DNA of 64,000 nt from Fundicoccus culcitae (GTDB lineage: Bacteria > Bacillota > Bacilli > Lactobacillales > Aerococcaceae), in NCBI RefSeq assembly GCF_024661895.1, contig NZ_CP102453.1:2728001-2792000 (forward strand). Reading direction: 5' to 3'. The position numbers were made by a program, and so were the translations under genes. Of the stretch, positions 8,003-16,255 are shown one piece after another. Within the stretch, counting starts at the first letter, position 1. The number at the start of each line of letters is the position of its first letter. Under the pieces are notes generated by a model. The model had not been told where the DNA came from, searched no databases, and was given only the letters and a program-made list of their open reading frames with translations.

Positions 8003-9190
8003 ATGGAAAAGAAGATGAATTATATTATGATTTCGCCGCATTTTCCGGCAAACTTTGAGATGTTTTCGGTGCGCTTAGATGAAGCGGGGATTCGGGTCTT
8101 AGGGATTGCAGATGAGCCTTATGATCAATTAAGTCCGGGGTTAAAAAGTGCTTTAACGGAATATTATCGTGTGGATGATATGAATGATTATGATCAGATG
8201 TATCGGGCGGTTGCATTTTTTGCGCATAAATATGGGAAGATTGACCGGATTGAATCACACAATGAACATTGGTTAGTTAATGATGCGCGTTTGCGAACGG
8301 ATTTTAATGTCTTTGGGTTTAAGAACAAGGATATTAATAAGATTAAATATAAGAGTGTGATGAAGGAAGTTCTCAATGAAGTTGGGGTGGCGACCGCTAG
8401 AGGCCGTGTCGTTAAAGACTTTGATGATGCTAAAAGTCTAGCTGATGAGCTTGGATATCCAATTATCTTAAAACCGGATTCGGGAGTTGGCGCGGGGGAT
8501 ACCTATAAAATTTATGGTGAGACACGCTTAAAGGAAATATTTGATGAGTCACCGAAAAATTTAGTTTACATCATGGAAGAATTTATTGATGCGGACATTG
8601 TGACTTATGATGGTTTGACGGATCAGGATGGCAATATTGTCTTTAGTTCAACCTTAGAACACAATAAGGCGATTTTAGATATTTTGATTGATCACAGTGA
8701 TATGTTTTATTGGATTCCGCAAGAAATTGGGGAAGAGTTGGAAGCCGTTGGAAGAAAATGTGTCAAAGCTTTTAATATTAAAGAACGCTTTTTCCATTTT
8801 GAATTTTTCCGTTCTAAGGAAGACCAGAGTATTATGGCTTTGGAAATTAATTGTCGGCCGCCAGGTGGAGTAACGATTGATATGTTCAATTATGCGAATG
8901 ATATCGATATTTTCAAAGAGTATGCTTCTGTTGTTAAGACTAATAAATTTAAGGCAGAAATCACGCGGCCGTATACGGTAGCTTATATCGCCCGACAGGA
9001 TCATCTGAGGTATTTACATGATGACAATGAAATCAAAGAATACTTAGGCGATAAAGTGGTTTGGAGTAATAGTGTTCCAGGGATATTTTCTGAATTGATG
9101 GGTAGTTTGGGATATATTGTGCGGGCAACGGACGAGGCGGGGCTGTTTGAAGCGATTGAATTTGTTATTGCTAAAGAGGAGGATGAATAA
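8003..9190 (+). CDS. ATP-grasp domain protein (carboxylate-amine ligase type)
   Basis: A 395-residue protein with a pre-ATP-grasp N-terminal domain (1-115), an ATP-binding region with ILKPDSGVGAGD (155-166) and the metal-binding LEINCRPPGG near residues 280-289. ATP-grasp enzymes join a carboxylate to an amine, thiol or similar group through an acyl phosphate. The substrate is not known; this is not carbamoyl-phosphate synthase, biotin carboxylase or D-Ala ligase, as it lacks their extra domains and signatures. Good ribosome site GGAGG nine bases upstream and a TGATATACT extended -10 at 7948-7956. The esterase gene starts on the base after the stop codon, so the two are translationally coupled. 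Confidence 0.85.
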   Translation: MEKKMNYIMISPHFPANFEMFSVRLDEAGIRVLGIADEPYDQLSPGLKSALTEYYRVDDMNDYDQMYRAVAFFAHKYGKIDRIESHNEHWLVNDARLRTDFNVFGFKNKDINKIKYKSVMKEVLNEVGVATARGRVVKDFDDAKSLADELGYPIILKPDSGVGAGDTYKIYGETRLKEIFDESPKNLVYIMEEFIDADIVTYDGLTDQDGNIVFSSTLEHNKAILDILIDHSDMFYWIPQEIGEELEAVGRKCVKAFNIKERFFHFEFFRSKEDQSIMALEINCRPPGGVTIDMFNYANDIDIFKEYASVVKTNKFKAEITRPYTVAYIARQDHLRYLHDDNEIKEYLGDKVVWSNSVPGIFSELMGSLGYIVRATDEAGLFEAIEFVIAKEEDE

Positions 9191-9949
9191 ATGCATTTTG
9201 AATCAAGACATCATTACAGCGGATCATTAGGGCGGGAGATGTATTTTAATAAATATGGTCATGCCGGTGTTCCCTTTATTATTTTTCCTTCTGCCGGTGG
9301 CAGTCATAATGAGTTTGCGGATTTTGGCATGATTGATGCGTGTCGGCGTTTTATTGATGCGGGCTTGGTGCAGTTTTACACCCCTGAAAGTATTGACTCT
9401 GATAGTTGGTTAGCCGATTATCGTTCGCCTTGGGAGCAAGCGGATTGGCATAATCGTTATGACAGTTACATTATTCACGAGTTTTTGCCCCTTATTCGCC
9501 ACGAATCACAGTGGGGTGGGAAAGTTAGCGCAGCTGGTTGTAGTTTAGGCGCTTTTCATTCGGTAAACTTTGGTTTGCGTCATCCGGATGTGTTTGGCAT
9601 TGTGATAGCTATGAGTGGTGTTTATGATGCCCGCTTTTTCACCGGGGAATACGGTGATGCGATGAATGTGTATGAAAATTCTCCGATTGATTATTTGTGG
9701 CAAATGCATGATCCGTGGTTTTTGGATCAATACCGCCAAAATACTTATGTGATTAGCGTCGGCCAGGGAAATTGGGAGGAACCGCACATTGCGGATACGC
9801 GTCGCCTGCAAGATGCCTTCGCTGCCAAGTCGATACCGGGCTGGTTTGATTATTGGGGCTTTGATGTTCCGCACGATTGGGAAGCTTGGCGTCAGCAAAT
9901 GCCGTATTTCCTTGAACAATTAAATGCCCAAGGCAAACTTCACGGCTAA
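9191..9949 (+). CDS. Esterase-like alpha/beta hydrolase
   Basis: The 252-residue protein has the nucleophile elbow GCSLGA (S118), and a likely catalytic histidine in DVPHDWEAW (H228); an acid such as D177 or D226 would complete the triad. It resembles the putative esterase family (esterase D / antigen 85-like fold). No signal peptide, so cytoplasmic. It begins directly after the ATP-grasp stop (TAAATG), which ties the two functions: one forms an amide or ester-type bond with ATP, the other may hydrolyse or transfer an acyl group. The actual substrates cannot be told. Ends at an exact AATAAATATC copy (9950). Confidence 0.82.
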   Translation: MHFESRHHYSGSLGREMYFNKYGHAGVPFIIFPSAGGSHNEFADFGMIDACRRFIDAGLVQFYTPESIDSDSWLADYRSPWEQADWHNRYDSYIIHEFLPLIRHESQWGGKVSAAGCSLGAFHSVNFGLRHPDVFGIVIAMSGVYDARFFTGEYGDAMNVYENSPIDYLWQMHDPWFLDQYRQNTYVISVGQGNWEEPHIADTRRLQDAFAAKSIPGWFDYWGFDVPHDWEAWRQQMPYFLEQLNAQGKLHG

Positions 9950-10107
9950 AATAAATATCTGTGCTTAAGCGTTTTGTGTTGCAAGTTATACTTGATTTGT
10001 TAAACTTAAGGGAGTTGTTTGAATAGACAACCTTTAGGTTAACAAGGGTATAGCTTGTGACTTTTTGTGTTGCAGTGATATTTATTATTTTTAAAAAGGA
10101 GTTTCAT

Positions 10108-10761
10108 ATGACAAATCATTCGAATAAAGAAATCCGTAGTGAGTTGGACCGCATGCTGAGTGGGGATTTGTACCATGCGTCGGATAAGGAGTTGACGGCG
10201 CGGGCGTTAAAGGGGCGGTTATTGATGGAAAAATATAACCAAACGTCGATGGTTGACCGCGAGGAACGGGCTGAGATTTTAGAGGAAATGTTAGGTTCGG
10301 TCGGGGAAGGCTGCTGGATTGAAACGCCGATCTATTTTGATTATGGGTCTAATACTAAAATTGGGAAAAATTTTTATGCTAATCATGGGTGTACATTGTT
10401 GGATGTCGCGCCGATTACCATTGGCGATAATGTGATGTTTGCACCGAATGTTTCGCTGTATACGGCGGGGCATCCGATTGATAGTGCGGTGCGACAAAGT
10501 GGGTTGGAATTTGGTAAGGCTATTACTATCGGGAATGGGTGTTGGATTGGCGGTGGTGCTATTATTAATCCCGGCATCACGGTGGGTGATAATGCCATTG
10601 TTGCTAGTGGGGCAGTGGTTACGAAAGATGTGCCTGAGAACGTGATTGTGGCGGGAAATCCTGCCCGTGTGTTAAGAGAAATTAATGCGGACGATAAAGC
10701 TTATTGGGAGGCGTTGCAAGCCGAATACCATGCCAGCAAAGAATTGGAACAAGCTGAGTGA
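10108..10761 (+). CDS. Maltose/galactoside-type O-acetyltransferase (hexapeptide repeat)
   Basis: A 217-residue acetyltransferase of the LbH-MAT-GAT group: an N-terminal helical Mac domain (MLSGDLYHASDKELTARALKGRLLMEKYN) and a left-handed beta-helix with hexapeptide repeats, catalytic His in TAGHPID, and the closing motif ASGAVVTKDVPENVIVAGNPARVLREI. It transfers acetyl from acetyl-CoA to a sugar hydroxyl. I start at 10108, which has AAAAAGGAG eight bases upstream; a longer frame from 10057 has none. Alone between the hydrolase gene and repeat island 2, whose first hairpin (10807-10835) can act as its terminator. Confidence 0.92.
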   Translation: MTNHSNKEIRSELDRMLSGDLYHASDKELTARALKGRLLMEKYNQTSMVDREERAEILEEMLGSVGEGCWIETPIYFDYGSNTKIGKNFYANHGCTLLDVAPITIGDNVMFAPNVSLYTAGHPIDSAVRQSGLEFGKAITIGNGCWIGGGAIINPGITVGDNAIVASGAVVTKDVPENVIVAGNPARVLREINADDKAYWEALQAEYHASKELEQAE

Positions 10762-10806
10762 TAATTAACGTTTTCTCATTTACCACTTACTTTTTACTTG
10801 GATTTT

Positions 10807-10835
10807 GGACAGAATAAGGTTATTCTGTCCTTTTT
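10807..10835. terminator. Terminator-like hairpin formed by a family D unit
   Basis: GGACAGAATAA and TTATTCTGTCC form a near-perfect stem with a short loop, followed by TTTTT. It lies 45 bases after the acetyltransferase stop. Identical hairpins are repeated with 41-bp period in island 4. Confidence 0.7.
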
Positions 10836-11024
10836 CACTTGGATTTTGGACAGAATCAAATTAATCTGTCCTTTGCTACTCGAGCAGATGACAGATTAAG
10901 GCTATTCTGTCTTCTGTTACCTGAGCAGATGACCGATTAGCTTTATTCGGTCACTAAATACCTAATTTCATGACCGAATAGCCTAATTTGTAGTTATTTA
11001 ATGGTCACACATTTTCCGCTTAGG

Positions 11025-11190
11025 TTCACGCACACAACAACGGCTCGAATATGTGAGCGCTCCTCATCACGCACACAACAACTGGCCGAATATGTGAGCG
11101 CTCCTCATCACGCACACAACAATGGCTCGAATATGTGAGCGCTCTGGTTCACGCACACAACAACGGCTCGAATATGTGTGCGCCCACTTA
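11025..11190. repeat. Tandem array, family C, four 41-bp units
   Basis: CGCACACAACAA starts at 11029, 11070, 11111 and 11152, a strict 41-bp period. Each unit carries the palindrome GAGCGCTC or GTGTGCGC and the segment CGAATATGTG. Related arrays: three units at 40561-40680, two at 33315-33390, single or double units at 7496 and 19507-19575. Confidence 0.85.
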
Positions 11191-11418
11191 AGCGAGAAGT
11201 GAAAGACCTGTTGTCCGCCAAACCATCCTTCATTTGGCGGGCTTTAGGGCGGTTAGTGCTCGTTTAAGCCCAATCCAATCCCACCCCCAATCCCACCTCC
11301 AGCCCCACCAACTGAACCTTCAATCCCTTCGCTACAAGCAGAGGTATTTATTTAGAGGTTTTGGAGGAAATTGTGATATGCTTAGGGTGAAAATATTCAG
11401 AAGGAGAAGGTGTTTGTT

Positions 11419-11841
11419 GTGAATATTGCTTTAATTGCGCATGATAAAAAGAAGGTTGAAATGGTAAATTTGACGACGGCTTATCGTGATATTTTGGCCA
11501 AGCATGAACTGTATGCGACGGGGACGACGGGGCAACGGATTATTGATGCGACGGGCTTGCCGGTCCATCGTTTTAAATCGGGTCCGCTTGGGGGCGACCA
11601 ACAGATTGGGGCTTATGTTTCGGATAATAAGATTGATTTGATTATTTTCTTGCGTGACCCTTTGACGGCGCAAGCGCATGAACCGGATATTTCGGCGTTG
11701 TTGCGGTTGAGTGATGTGTATGATATACCGTTGGCGACCAATGTTGGAACGGCGGAAATATTGTTGCGCGGTTTGGATGCTGGTTTTTATGAATGGCGCA
11801 CTCTACAAAAAGCGCAGGATCGCGAAAAAATTGATATTTAG
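11419..11841 (+). CDS. mgsA: Methylglyoxal synthase
   Basis: MgsA converts dihydroxyacetone phosphate to methylglyoxal and phosphate, a bypass that frees phosphate when sugar phosphates pile up. The 140-residue protein starts [12 protein letters not shown], as in most MgsA, and has ATGTTGQRI, the phosphate-binding [12 protein letters not shown], the catalytic Asp segment [14 protein letters not shown] and [13 protein letters not shown]. The start is GTG at 11419, eight bases after AGAAGG; the upstream in-frame GTG at 11410 overlaps the ribosome site. Stands alone after repeat island 2, with no visible terminator. Confidence 0.95.
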   Translation: MNIALIAHDKKKVEMVNLTTAYRDILAKHELYATGTTGQRIIDATGLPVHRFKSGPLGGDQQIGAYVSDNKIDLIIFLRDPLTAQAHEPDISALLRLSDVYDIPLATNVGTAEILLRGLDAGFYEWRTLQKAQDREKIDI

Positions 11842-11976
11842 TTATAATTAGAATTTATAAGTATGTTGCGGTTGGTGCCGCTACAGAGGCCAAACGAACG
11901 AAAAGTCAAAATTCTTGATACATAGCGGTTCCTTTCGAATAAATATCGCTTTTTCCCTTTCTACAAGTGTTTATTT

Positions 11977-12005
11977 TTGGAAATTTGACGGGGATGCGAT
12001 ATACT
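11977..12005 (+). promoter_or_regulatory. Sigma-A promoter for the YflT-type stress gene
   Basis: TTGGAA (11977-11982), 17-base spacer, TATACT (12000-12005), 58 bases before the start codon. A further exact AATAAATATC copy lies upstream at 11938. Confidence 0.72.
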
Positions 12006-12018
12006 TTTCTTAAGATTA

Positions 12019-12040
12019 TTAGCAATAAAGTGATTGCTAA
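12019..12040 (+). promoter_or_regulatory. Perfect inverted repeat in the 5' untranslated region
   Basis: TTAGCAAT (12019-12026) and ATTGCTAA (12033-12040) flank AAAGTG, just downstream of the expected transcription start (about 12012) and before the ribosome site AAAGGAGG. It could be a repressor operator or an mRNA-stabilising hairpin; the sequence alone does not decide. Confidence 0.5.
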
Positions 12041-12063
12041 CAATTAAAGGAGGAATTATAACA

Positions 12064-12984
12064 ATGTCAAATGAAGTTGTCTTTGGTGTTTATGATTCAC
12101 TAGAGGAATTGCACCAGGCGCTTGATAGACTTTTTGAAAAAGGTGTAACACGCGCGAATATTAAAATTGTTGGTGAACAAGAACTTGAAAAAGTAGAAGA
12201 AGAAAATCGCAATACAGCGGTGGATGATGAGACACGTTTTGTGATGCCATCACCGACCAGTGGGGTAGCGAACACTTCAATTACCGGTGAAACGGGTTAT
12301 AATCAAGGAACACTTTATGCGATGCCGGTTTTTATTCCGACACGTGAGTTAACGGAGCAAGGTGTGGATTTAAGCGAGTACAAAAAAGATTTAGAAGCAG
12401 GCAACTATTTATTATTGTTGGATGAAGAGGTCGAGTCACGTATACGTTTAAGTGGTATGTCTGAAGATGATGGAACTGCGGTGGATAACACAGTCGAAGC
12501 CAATTCAAAAGAAGGTAGTACGTTAGACCCCGCCACATTGGATAAAGAAAGTCCTGTCTATTATGATGCGGTTCAAGATGAAATGGTTGATAATCGCTTA
12601 GGTCAAGATGCACAAGCGGTTGAGATTATAGAAGAACCAGAGCCTGAAGCACTTAACAATGAAGCAGCAGAAACAACAGCAACGGTAGAAGAAGACACAA
12701 GTACTTCGGATGTTGAAACACATCTTTTACCCACAGCGGAAGAAACGGAAGTTCATATCGATGCGGACGTTGAAGATATTGCCTACGGTCAACAAATGGA
12801 CGAACAAACCTCCGATGTTGAGCCACATCATATTCCCACAACCAACGTCGATACAGAAGAACCAAATACAGACATAGAGACGCCACCCAGCCATGAAGAA
12901 GTGGTATCAACTTTAGGGGATGAAGATACTACGGTTGGAAATGTAACAGCCGAAAAACAAGCAGACGAAAACGCAGATATTTAA
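12064..12984 (+). CDS. YflT/GSP17M-type general stress protein with long acidic tail
   Basis: A 306-residue protein. Residues 1 to about 125 (NEVVFGVYDSLEELHQALDRLFEKGV, then a YKKDLEAGNYLLLLDEE segment) match the domain of Bacillus general stress protein 17M/YflT. The remaining 180 residues are acidic, low-complexity and rich in Glu, Asp, Thr and Val, probably disordered. The start at 12064 has AAAGGAGG nine bases upstream. A paralogue with the same N-terminal domain lies at 14931-15617. The secreted metallopeptidase gene follows after 28 bases with no terminator between, so the two are probably co-transcribed. Function of the domain is unknown; the stress link comes from the family. Confidence 0.82.
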   Translation: MSNEVVFGVYDSLEELHQALDRLFEKGVTRANIKIVGEQELEKVEEENRNTAVDDETRFVMPSPTSGVANTSITGETGYNQGTLYAMPVFIPTRELTEQGVDLSEYKKDLEAGNYLLLLDEEVESRIRLSGMSEDDGTAVDNTVEANSKEGSTLDPATLDKESPVYYDAVQDEMVDNRLGQDAQAVEIIEEPEPEALNNEAAETTATVEEDTSTSDVETHLLPTAEETEVHIDADVEDIAYGQQMDEQTSDVEPHHIPTTNVDTEEPNTDIETPPSHEEVVSTLGDEDTTVGNVTAEKQADENADI

Positions 12985-13012
12985 TCAAAAAATTGAAAAG
13001 AGGGAATTGACG

Positions 13013-14269
13013 ATGAATTCAAACTATAAAAAATCCTTAATTGCAGCCGCGGCCATGCTCAGTTTAACTTATGTTTTTAGTCCGGTCGTACAAGCGCAAA
13101 ATACGTTCACAGAAGAAGGCACAACCCTCGTCTTAAATGGAGAACCGCTTGATACGAGTTCAAGTCAAATCCCGACGGTTTCCTATACTATCGTAGAAGG
13201 TGAAAAACCCTCTGATCGAATTCAACTGGATGAAGCCACGATTTACAGTGACCAGTTGACACCTGCGACACAAAATTTCGATGCTTATTTTACCAATGAC
13301 AAAGTTGATTTACAAACCTTTAGAGATAAATCGACTTTCTTGCAATACTACTGGTCGTATGGGGATGGCAGTCAAGAAATAATCGCACCAATAAATGTCA
13401 CTGCCGATCTCATTGGTGATTTTACGATTGTTGATTTACTCCAATCACAAGCCTCTGATTTACAGCATAAAGTCAATTATGATTTTGTGTATGATTTTAC
13501 TGATGATTTGACCGAATTATATTATTTGAATGAAGGCCTACCTAACGAAGTATTAGCCGATGCTAAAGCGGATGTGATTCGTGCGGAAGATATTTTTTCC
13601 TATACCAGTGAAGCGGATACGGATTATGCCGCGGCTTCTGAGTTAATGGATCAAATTTATGCCAACTACCAAGTGCTAGAAAATCGTTACAACAATGGCT
13701 TTCCAGAATATGCTAGTATTAGTTATTCATTAACGGATGATGTTGAATACGCCGACCAAGCTCAAGCTAATATGGATCTGGCCCAAGAAGTCGTTGCCAC
13801 TTTGCCTGAAGCCATTACATCCCGAATATCCAATTTTTACGGAGCACCTGCTAGTTATTTCTCAGGCATCGCCCCTGGTTTTGATATCCATGGTTATGCG
13901 ACGCATAACAATGAAATCTTTTTAATTGATTCTGACCCAGTTGATAATGGGTTGGTTTATCATGAAATTGGTCATATCTTCGATTTCCAATCCTATGCTT
14001 ATTTAGATTTATCTTTAGAAGAATATATGAGTTTTTCAAATTCACCTGAATGGTTAGCGATTTTAGATGCCGAATGGCAAGGGGATGACGATTACTATTA
14101 CAAAACCGCCATTGAATCCTTTGCCCAAGGTTTTGCTGGTTATGTGTTACAAGAAATTGAAGGAACCCAATTAAGTGACTTAGGTTATGTTGACACGGAT
14201 ATTGCTGACCGGCCAATGACCTTTGAATATTTTGAAAACTTATTTGCTGAATTGGATATTGAGTTATAG
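13013..14269 (+). CDS. Secreted zinc metallopeptidase, anthrax-lethal-factor-like (ATLF) type
   Basis: The 418-residue protein has a signal peptide (1-29, cleavage near VQAQ) and, in its C-terminal third, VYHEIGHIFDF with the zinc motif H317-E318-x-x-H321 and a downstream ESFAQGFAGYV whose E368 is the likely third zinc ligand. This arrangement, HExxH then about 45 residues later an E in an ESFAE-like helix, is that of the ATLF-like family (lethal factor and its non-toxin relatives). No lipobox or sortase motif. The start at 13013 has GAGGG six bases upstream. It probably shares a transcript with the preceding stress gene. Substrate is unknown; no sign of a protective-antigen-binding domain, so a toxin role is not implied. 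Confidence 0.78.
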   Translation: MNSNYKKSLIAAAAMLSLTYVFSPVVQAQNTFTEEGTTLVLNGEPLDTSSSQIPTVSYTIVEGEKPSDRIQLDEATIYSDQLTPATQNFDAYFTNDKVDLQTFRDKSTFLQYYWSYGDGSQEIIAPINVTADLIGDFTIVDLLQSQASDLQHKVNYDFVYDFTDDLTELYYLNEGLPNEVLADAKADVIRAEDIFSYTSEADTDYAAASELMDQIYANYQVLENRYNNGFPEYASISYSLTDDVEYADQAQANMDLAQEVVATLPEAITSRISNFYGAPASYFSGIAPGFDIHGYATHNNEIFLIDSDPVDNGLVYHEIGHIFDFQSYAYLDLSLEEYMSFSNSPEWLAILDAEWQGDDDYYYKTAIESFAQGFAGYVLQEIEGTQLSDLGYVDTDIADRPMTFEYFENLFAELDIEL

Positions 14270-14287
14270 TCAAATAACTATCTGCAC

Positions 14288-14320
14288 TAAAAAATCCGAG
14301 CGCCAAACGCTCGGATTTTT
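14288..14320. terminator. Rho-independent terminator
   Basis: AAAAATCCGAGCG and CGCTCGGATTTTT form a perfect stem around a short loop, 19 bases after the metallopeptidase stop. The next 267 bases (14321-14587) hold nothing I recognise. Confidence 0.92.
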
Positions 14321-14587
14321 GATTAAATATATAGTTAATTATCATTTTTTAACGCTTAATAGCGAGATACAGCATATTTCAGCATATGGATCACCTTAAC
14401 CTTTCGTTTGATTTGATGGGGTTAAATACAATCCACTTCACTCCTTTTCGAAAGATATAGATCGCCATGATTACATGACGGGGTCGGCCTATTTAAAACT
14501 CACAAGTAATAGGCGTTTGCGGCTAACTGTAAAAATCAAAAAGTCATCGCCTCCTAAAATTAGTTCTCGCTTAAACATAAATAAAGA

Positions 14588-14618
14588 CAGTCTTAGATAG
14601 AAACCTTATCCAAGACTG
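14588..14618 (-). terminator. Terminator of the small minus-strand gene
   Basis: On the minus strand CAGTCTTGGATA and TATCTAAGACTG pair over 12 bp (one G-U) around a seven-base loop, followed by the U-rich GTCTTTATTTATG. It overlaps the last codons of the small gene at 14593-14727. Confidence 0.65.
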
Positions 14619-14727
14619 CCCACATATGTTTAATATTAACCTGCTTTAACCAAGCAGGGATAAAGATGGATGCTAATGAGCGCATAAAATAAGGTTGTTT
14701 GACTGTGTTGTTAGACAAAATCAGCAT
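14593..14727 (-). CDS. Small protein of unknown function (44 residues)
   Basis: A 44-residue frame (begins MLILSNNTVKQPYFMRSL, ends WAVLDKVSI) too short for usual gene finders. It has every signal of a real gene: an AAAGGGGGAA ribosome site seven bases before the ATG, a near-consensus promoter (TTTACA-17-TATAAT, 14760-14788) giving a leader of about 26 bases, and a hairpin terminator overlapping its 3' end. The middle (MRSLASIFIPAWLKQV) is amphipathic with two positive residues, compatible with membrane contact. It lies antisense to nothing annotated, between two stress-gene pairs. I do not recognise it; a small membrane-active peptide or regulator are possibilities. Confidence 0.6.
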   Translation of the reverse strand: MLILSNNTVKQPYFMRSLASIFIPAWLKQVNIKHMWAVLDKVSI

Positions 14728-14759
14728 GAACAATTCCCCCTTTTACCATCTTCACTATC

Positions 14760-14788
14760 ATTATATCTAAACTCAGTTTGAATGTAAA
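14760..14788 (-). promoter_or_regulatory. Sigma-A promoter for the small minus-strand gene
   Basis: On the minus strand TTTACA (14783-14788), exactly 17 bases, TATAAT (14760-14765). It diverges from the plus-strand promoter at 14862 with 73 bases between the two -35 boxes. Confidence 0.7.
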
Positions 14789-14861
14789 ATTAAATCTTAA
14801 TCTTTTTGGCAAAGATATTTATTGTAAAAGGGGTCTTTTTGAAGTAGAAGTTGCATATCTT

Positions 14862-14890
14862 TTGAGTTTGAAAACGCCTTATTTTATAAT
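14862..14890 (+). promoter_or_regulatory. Sigma-A promoter for the second YflT-type gene
   Basis: TTGAGT (14862-14867), 17-base spacer, TATAAT (14885-14890), 40 bases before the start codon at 14931. A GATATTTATT copy lies upstream at 14814. Confidence 0.72.
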
Positions 14891-14930
14891 AAAAACAGAA
14901 GTAAATTTATTACAAAGGAGCACATATAAC

Positions 14931-15617
14931 ATGGTTAAACGATTTGTATATGGTGTTTATGACTCAACGGATGAAGCTAAGAAGGTATATGATGCGTTAA
15001 TCCAAAAGGGAATTCCAACCTCAGCGGTTAATATAGTTGCGGATGAAGCAGTCATTGATGCCTTTAATGAACAAGCCCAAAACACAGATAACGAGCCTAC
15101 GGATGTAACGGTTAATGTAGCGCCAACCGTAGACACGCCAGATCCCATCACTGTCGCTAGTCATTTGGCTACACCTTTCCGCAAATTCCATCCAGAGGAT
15201 CCAGCGGATAGTCAGTTTGCTAAAGAAGTCTATTTAAATTCGTACAAAGATGATATTAAGGCTGGAAAAGTGTTAGTCGTTGTTGACCAAGCCTTTGAGG
15301 CCGAAACGATCGCCCTCGATACGACGGAGTTGTTTGCGTCAGATAGCCCCCTAGTCGATGATTTACAGGCAGAAGCGTTGGAAAAACGGGAGACATCAGA
15401 TGATCCGAATAATCAAAAGCGTCCTTTTGTTGATTTATCGCGGTCTAAAGTCTCGGATGATACGATTGATACGATTTCTAAAGGCGAAGCTTATGGTCAT
15501 GCAGGGAAAAAATACGACAAACGTAAAAATTCCACCGCCCATACAGTGTCTACCCGCGGAGCCAATTTTGTGAAAGAAACCAAGGAAGTTCGTTACGATA
15601 AACCCGACCCAGAATAA
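14931..15617 (+). CDS. YflT/GSP17M-type general stress protein (second copy)
   Basis: The 228-residue protein shares the N-terminal domain of the protein at 12064 (KRFVYGVYDSTDEAKKVYDALIQKGIPTSAVNIVAD; later YKDDIKAGKVLVVVD). Its C-terminal part is different: shorter and basic near the end (GKKYDKRKNS), with no acidic tail. The start at 14931 has AAAGGAG ten bases upstream and its own promoter; the longer frame from 14778 includes the promoter and is not real. A secreted PepSY protein follows after 47 bases, so both YflT-type genes precede a secreted-protein gene. Confidence 0.82.
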   Translation: MVKRFVYGVYDSTDEAKKVYDALIQKGIPTSAVNIVADEAVIDAFNEQAQNTDNEPTDVTVNVAPTVDTPDPITVASHLATPFRKFHPEDPADSQFAKEVYLNSYKDDIKAGKVLVVVDQAFEAETIALDTTELFASDSPLVDDLQAEALEKRETSDDPNNQKRPFVDLSRSKVSDDTIDTISKGEAYGHAGKKYDKRKNSTAHTVSTRGANFVKETKEVRYDKPDPE

Positions 15618-15664
15618 TTTTTAACTAAATATCGCTGATTTAAATTTTATAGGAGTGAATTCTT

Positions 15665-16240
15665 TTGAAGAAAACAATGAAACAAAGCCTTTTGTTAAGC
15701 ATGAGTGTGTTAACGTTAGGTGCCGTTTTTCCAACAAGTGTGCTTGCCCAAACGGAGTCATCGGAGGTTGTTTCTGAGCATGAAATGGCTGTGAGTGATT
15801 TACAAAGTGCCCTTGACTTAGCCTTAGAGTTATTCTTTGAACAAGTGCCTGATATCGGCGTGACGTATATTGATATTGATTTGAAGGAGGATGGCTCGTA
15901 TAAAATTGATTTGCAGGGCTATAATGCTGAAGGTGAATATGACTATGAATTACGTGTTGCAGGCGAAGAGATTTCAGATGAAGAATTTGACTTTGATGAT
16001 GACGATGACGATGATGATGAGATTTTGGATTTAGACAATTATTTGAGTATCGATGAAATTACTCAGATAGCTTTAGATACAATAGGCTCAGGTAAGGTGA
16101 CCGACTGGACGCTCGAATATGACGATGACAGACCAGAGTGGCATTTAGAACTGGATGAGGTCAACGGCGACGATGACGATGTCGAAATCACCCTCCATGC
16201 TGAAACTGGTGAAGTCCTTGAGCTTGACGATGATGATTAA
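15665..16240 (+). CDS. Secreted acidic PepSY-domain protein
   Basis: A 191-residue protein with a signal peptide (1-29, cleavage near VLAQ), then two PepSY-like repeats (ALDLALELFFEQVPDIGVTYIDIDLKEDG and ITQIALDTIGSGKVTDWTLEYDDD, the second ending HAETGEVLELDDD), separated by a run of Asp. PepSY domains are thought to inhibit or bind peptidases at the cell surface; the poly-Asp stretches could bind cations. The start is TTG at 15665, nine bases after AGGAG; the ATG at 15677 is too far. Its closeness to a secreted metallopeptidase is suggestive but they are separate transcripts. Confidence 0.82.
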   Translation: MKKTMKQSLLLSMSVLTLGAVFPTSVLAQTESSEVVSEHEMAVSDLQSALDLALELFFEQVPDIGVTYIDIDLKEDGSYKIDLQGYNAEGEYDYELRVAGEEISDEEFDFDDDDDDDDEILDLDNYLSIDEITQIALDTIGSGKVTDWTLEYDDDRPEWHLELDEVNGDDDDVEITLHAETGEVLELDDDD

Positions 16241-16255
16241 TTAATCAAACAAGCT

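Larger units (their letters stand above)
10797..11210. repeat. Intergenic repeat island 2 (mosaic)
   Basis: This fills most of the 657-base gap between the acetyltransferase and mgsA. It has two 41-bp units of family D (CTTGGATTTTGGACAGAAT at 10797 and 10838), fragments with AGATGAC near 10870 and 10930, a family B dyad (10930-10975), an inverted core variant (ATTTTCCGCTTA near 11011), four family C units, and a direct core variant (TTAAGCGAGAAGTGA near 11189). The small frames at 11234 and nearby are not credible genes. Confidence 0.75.
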
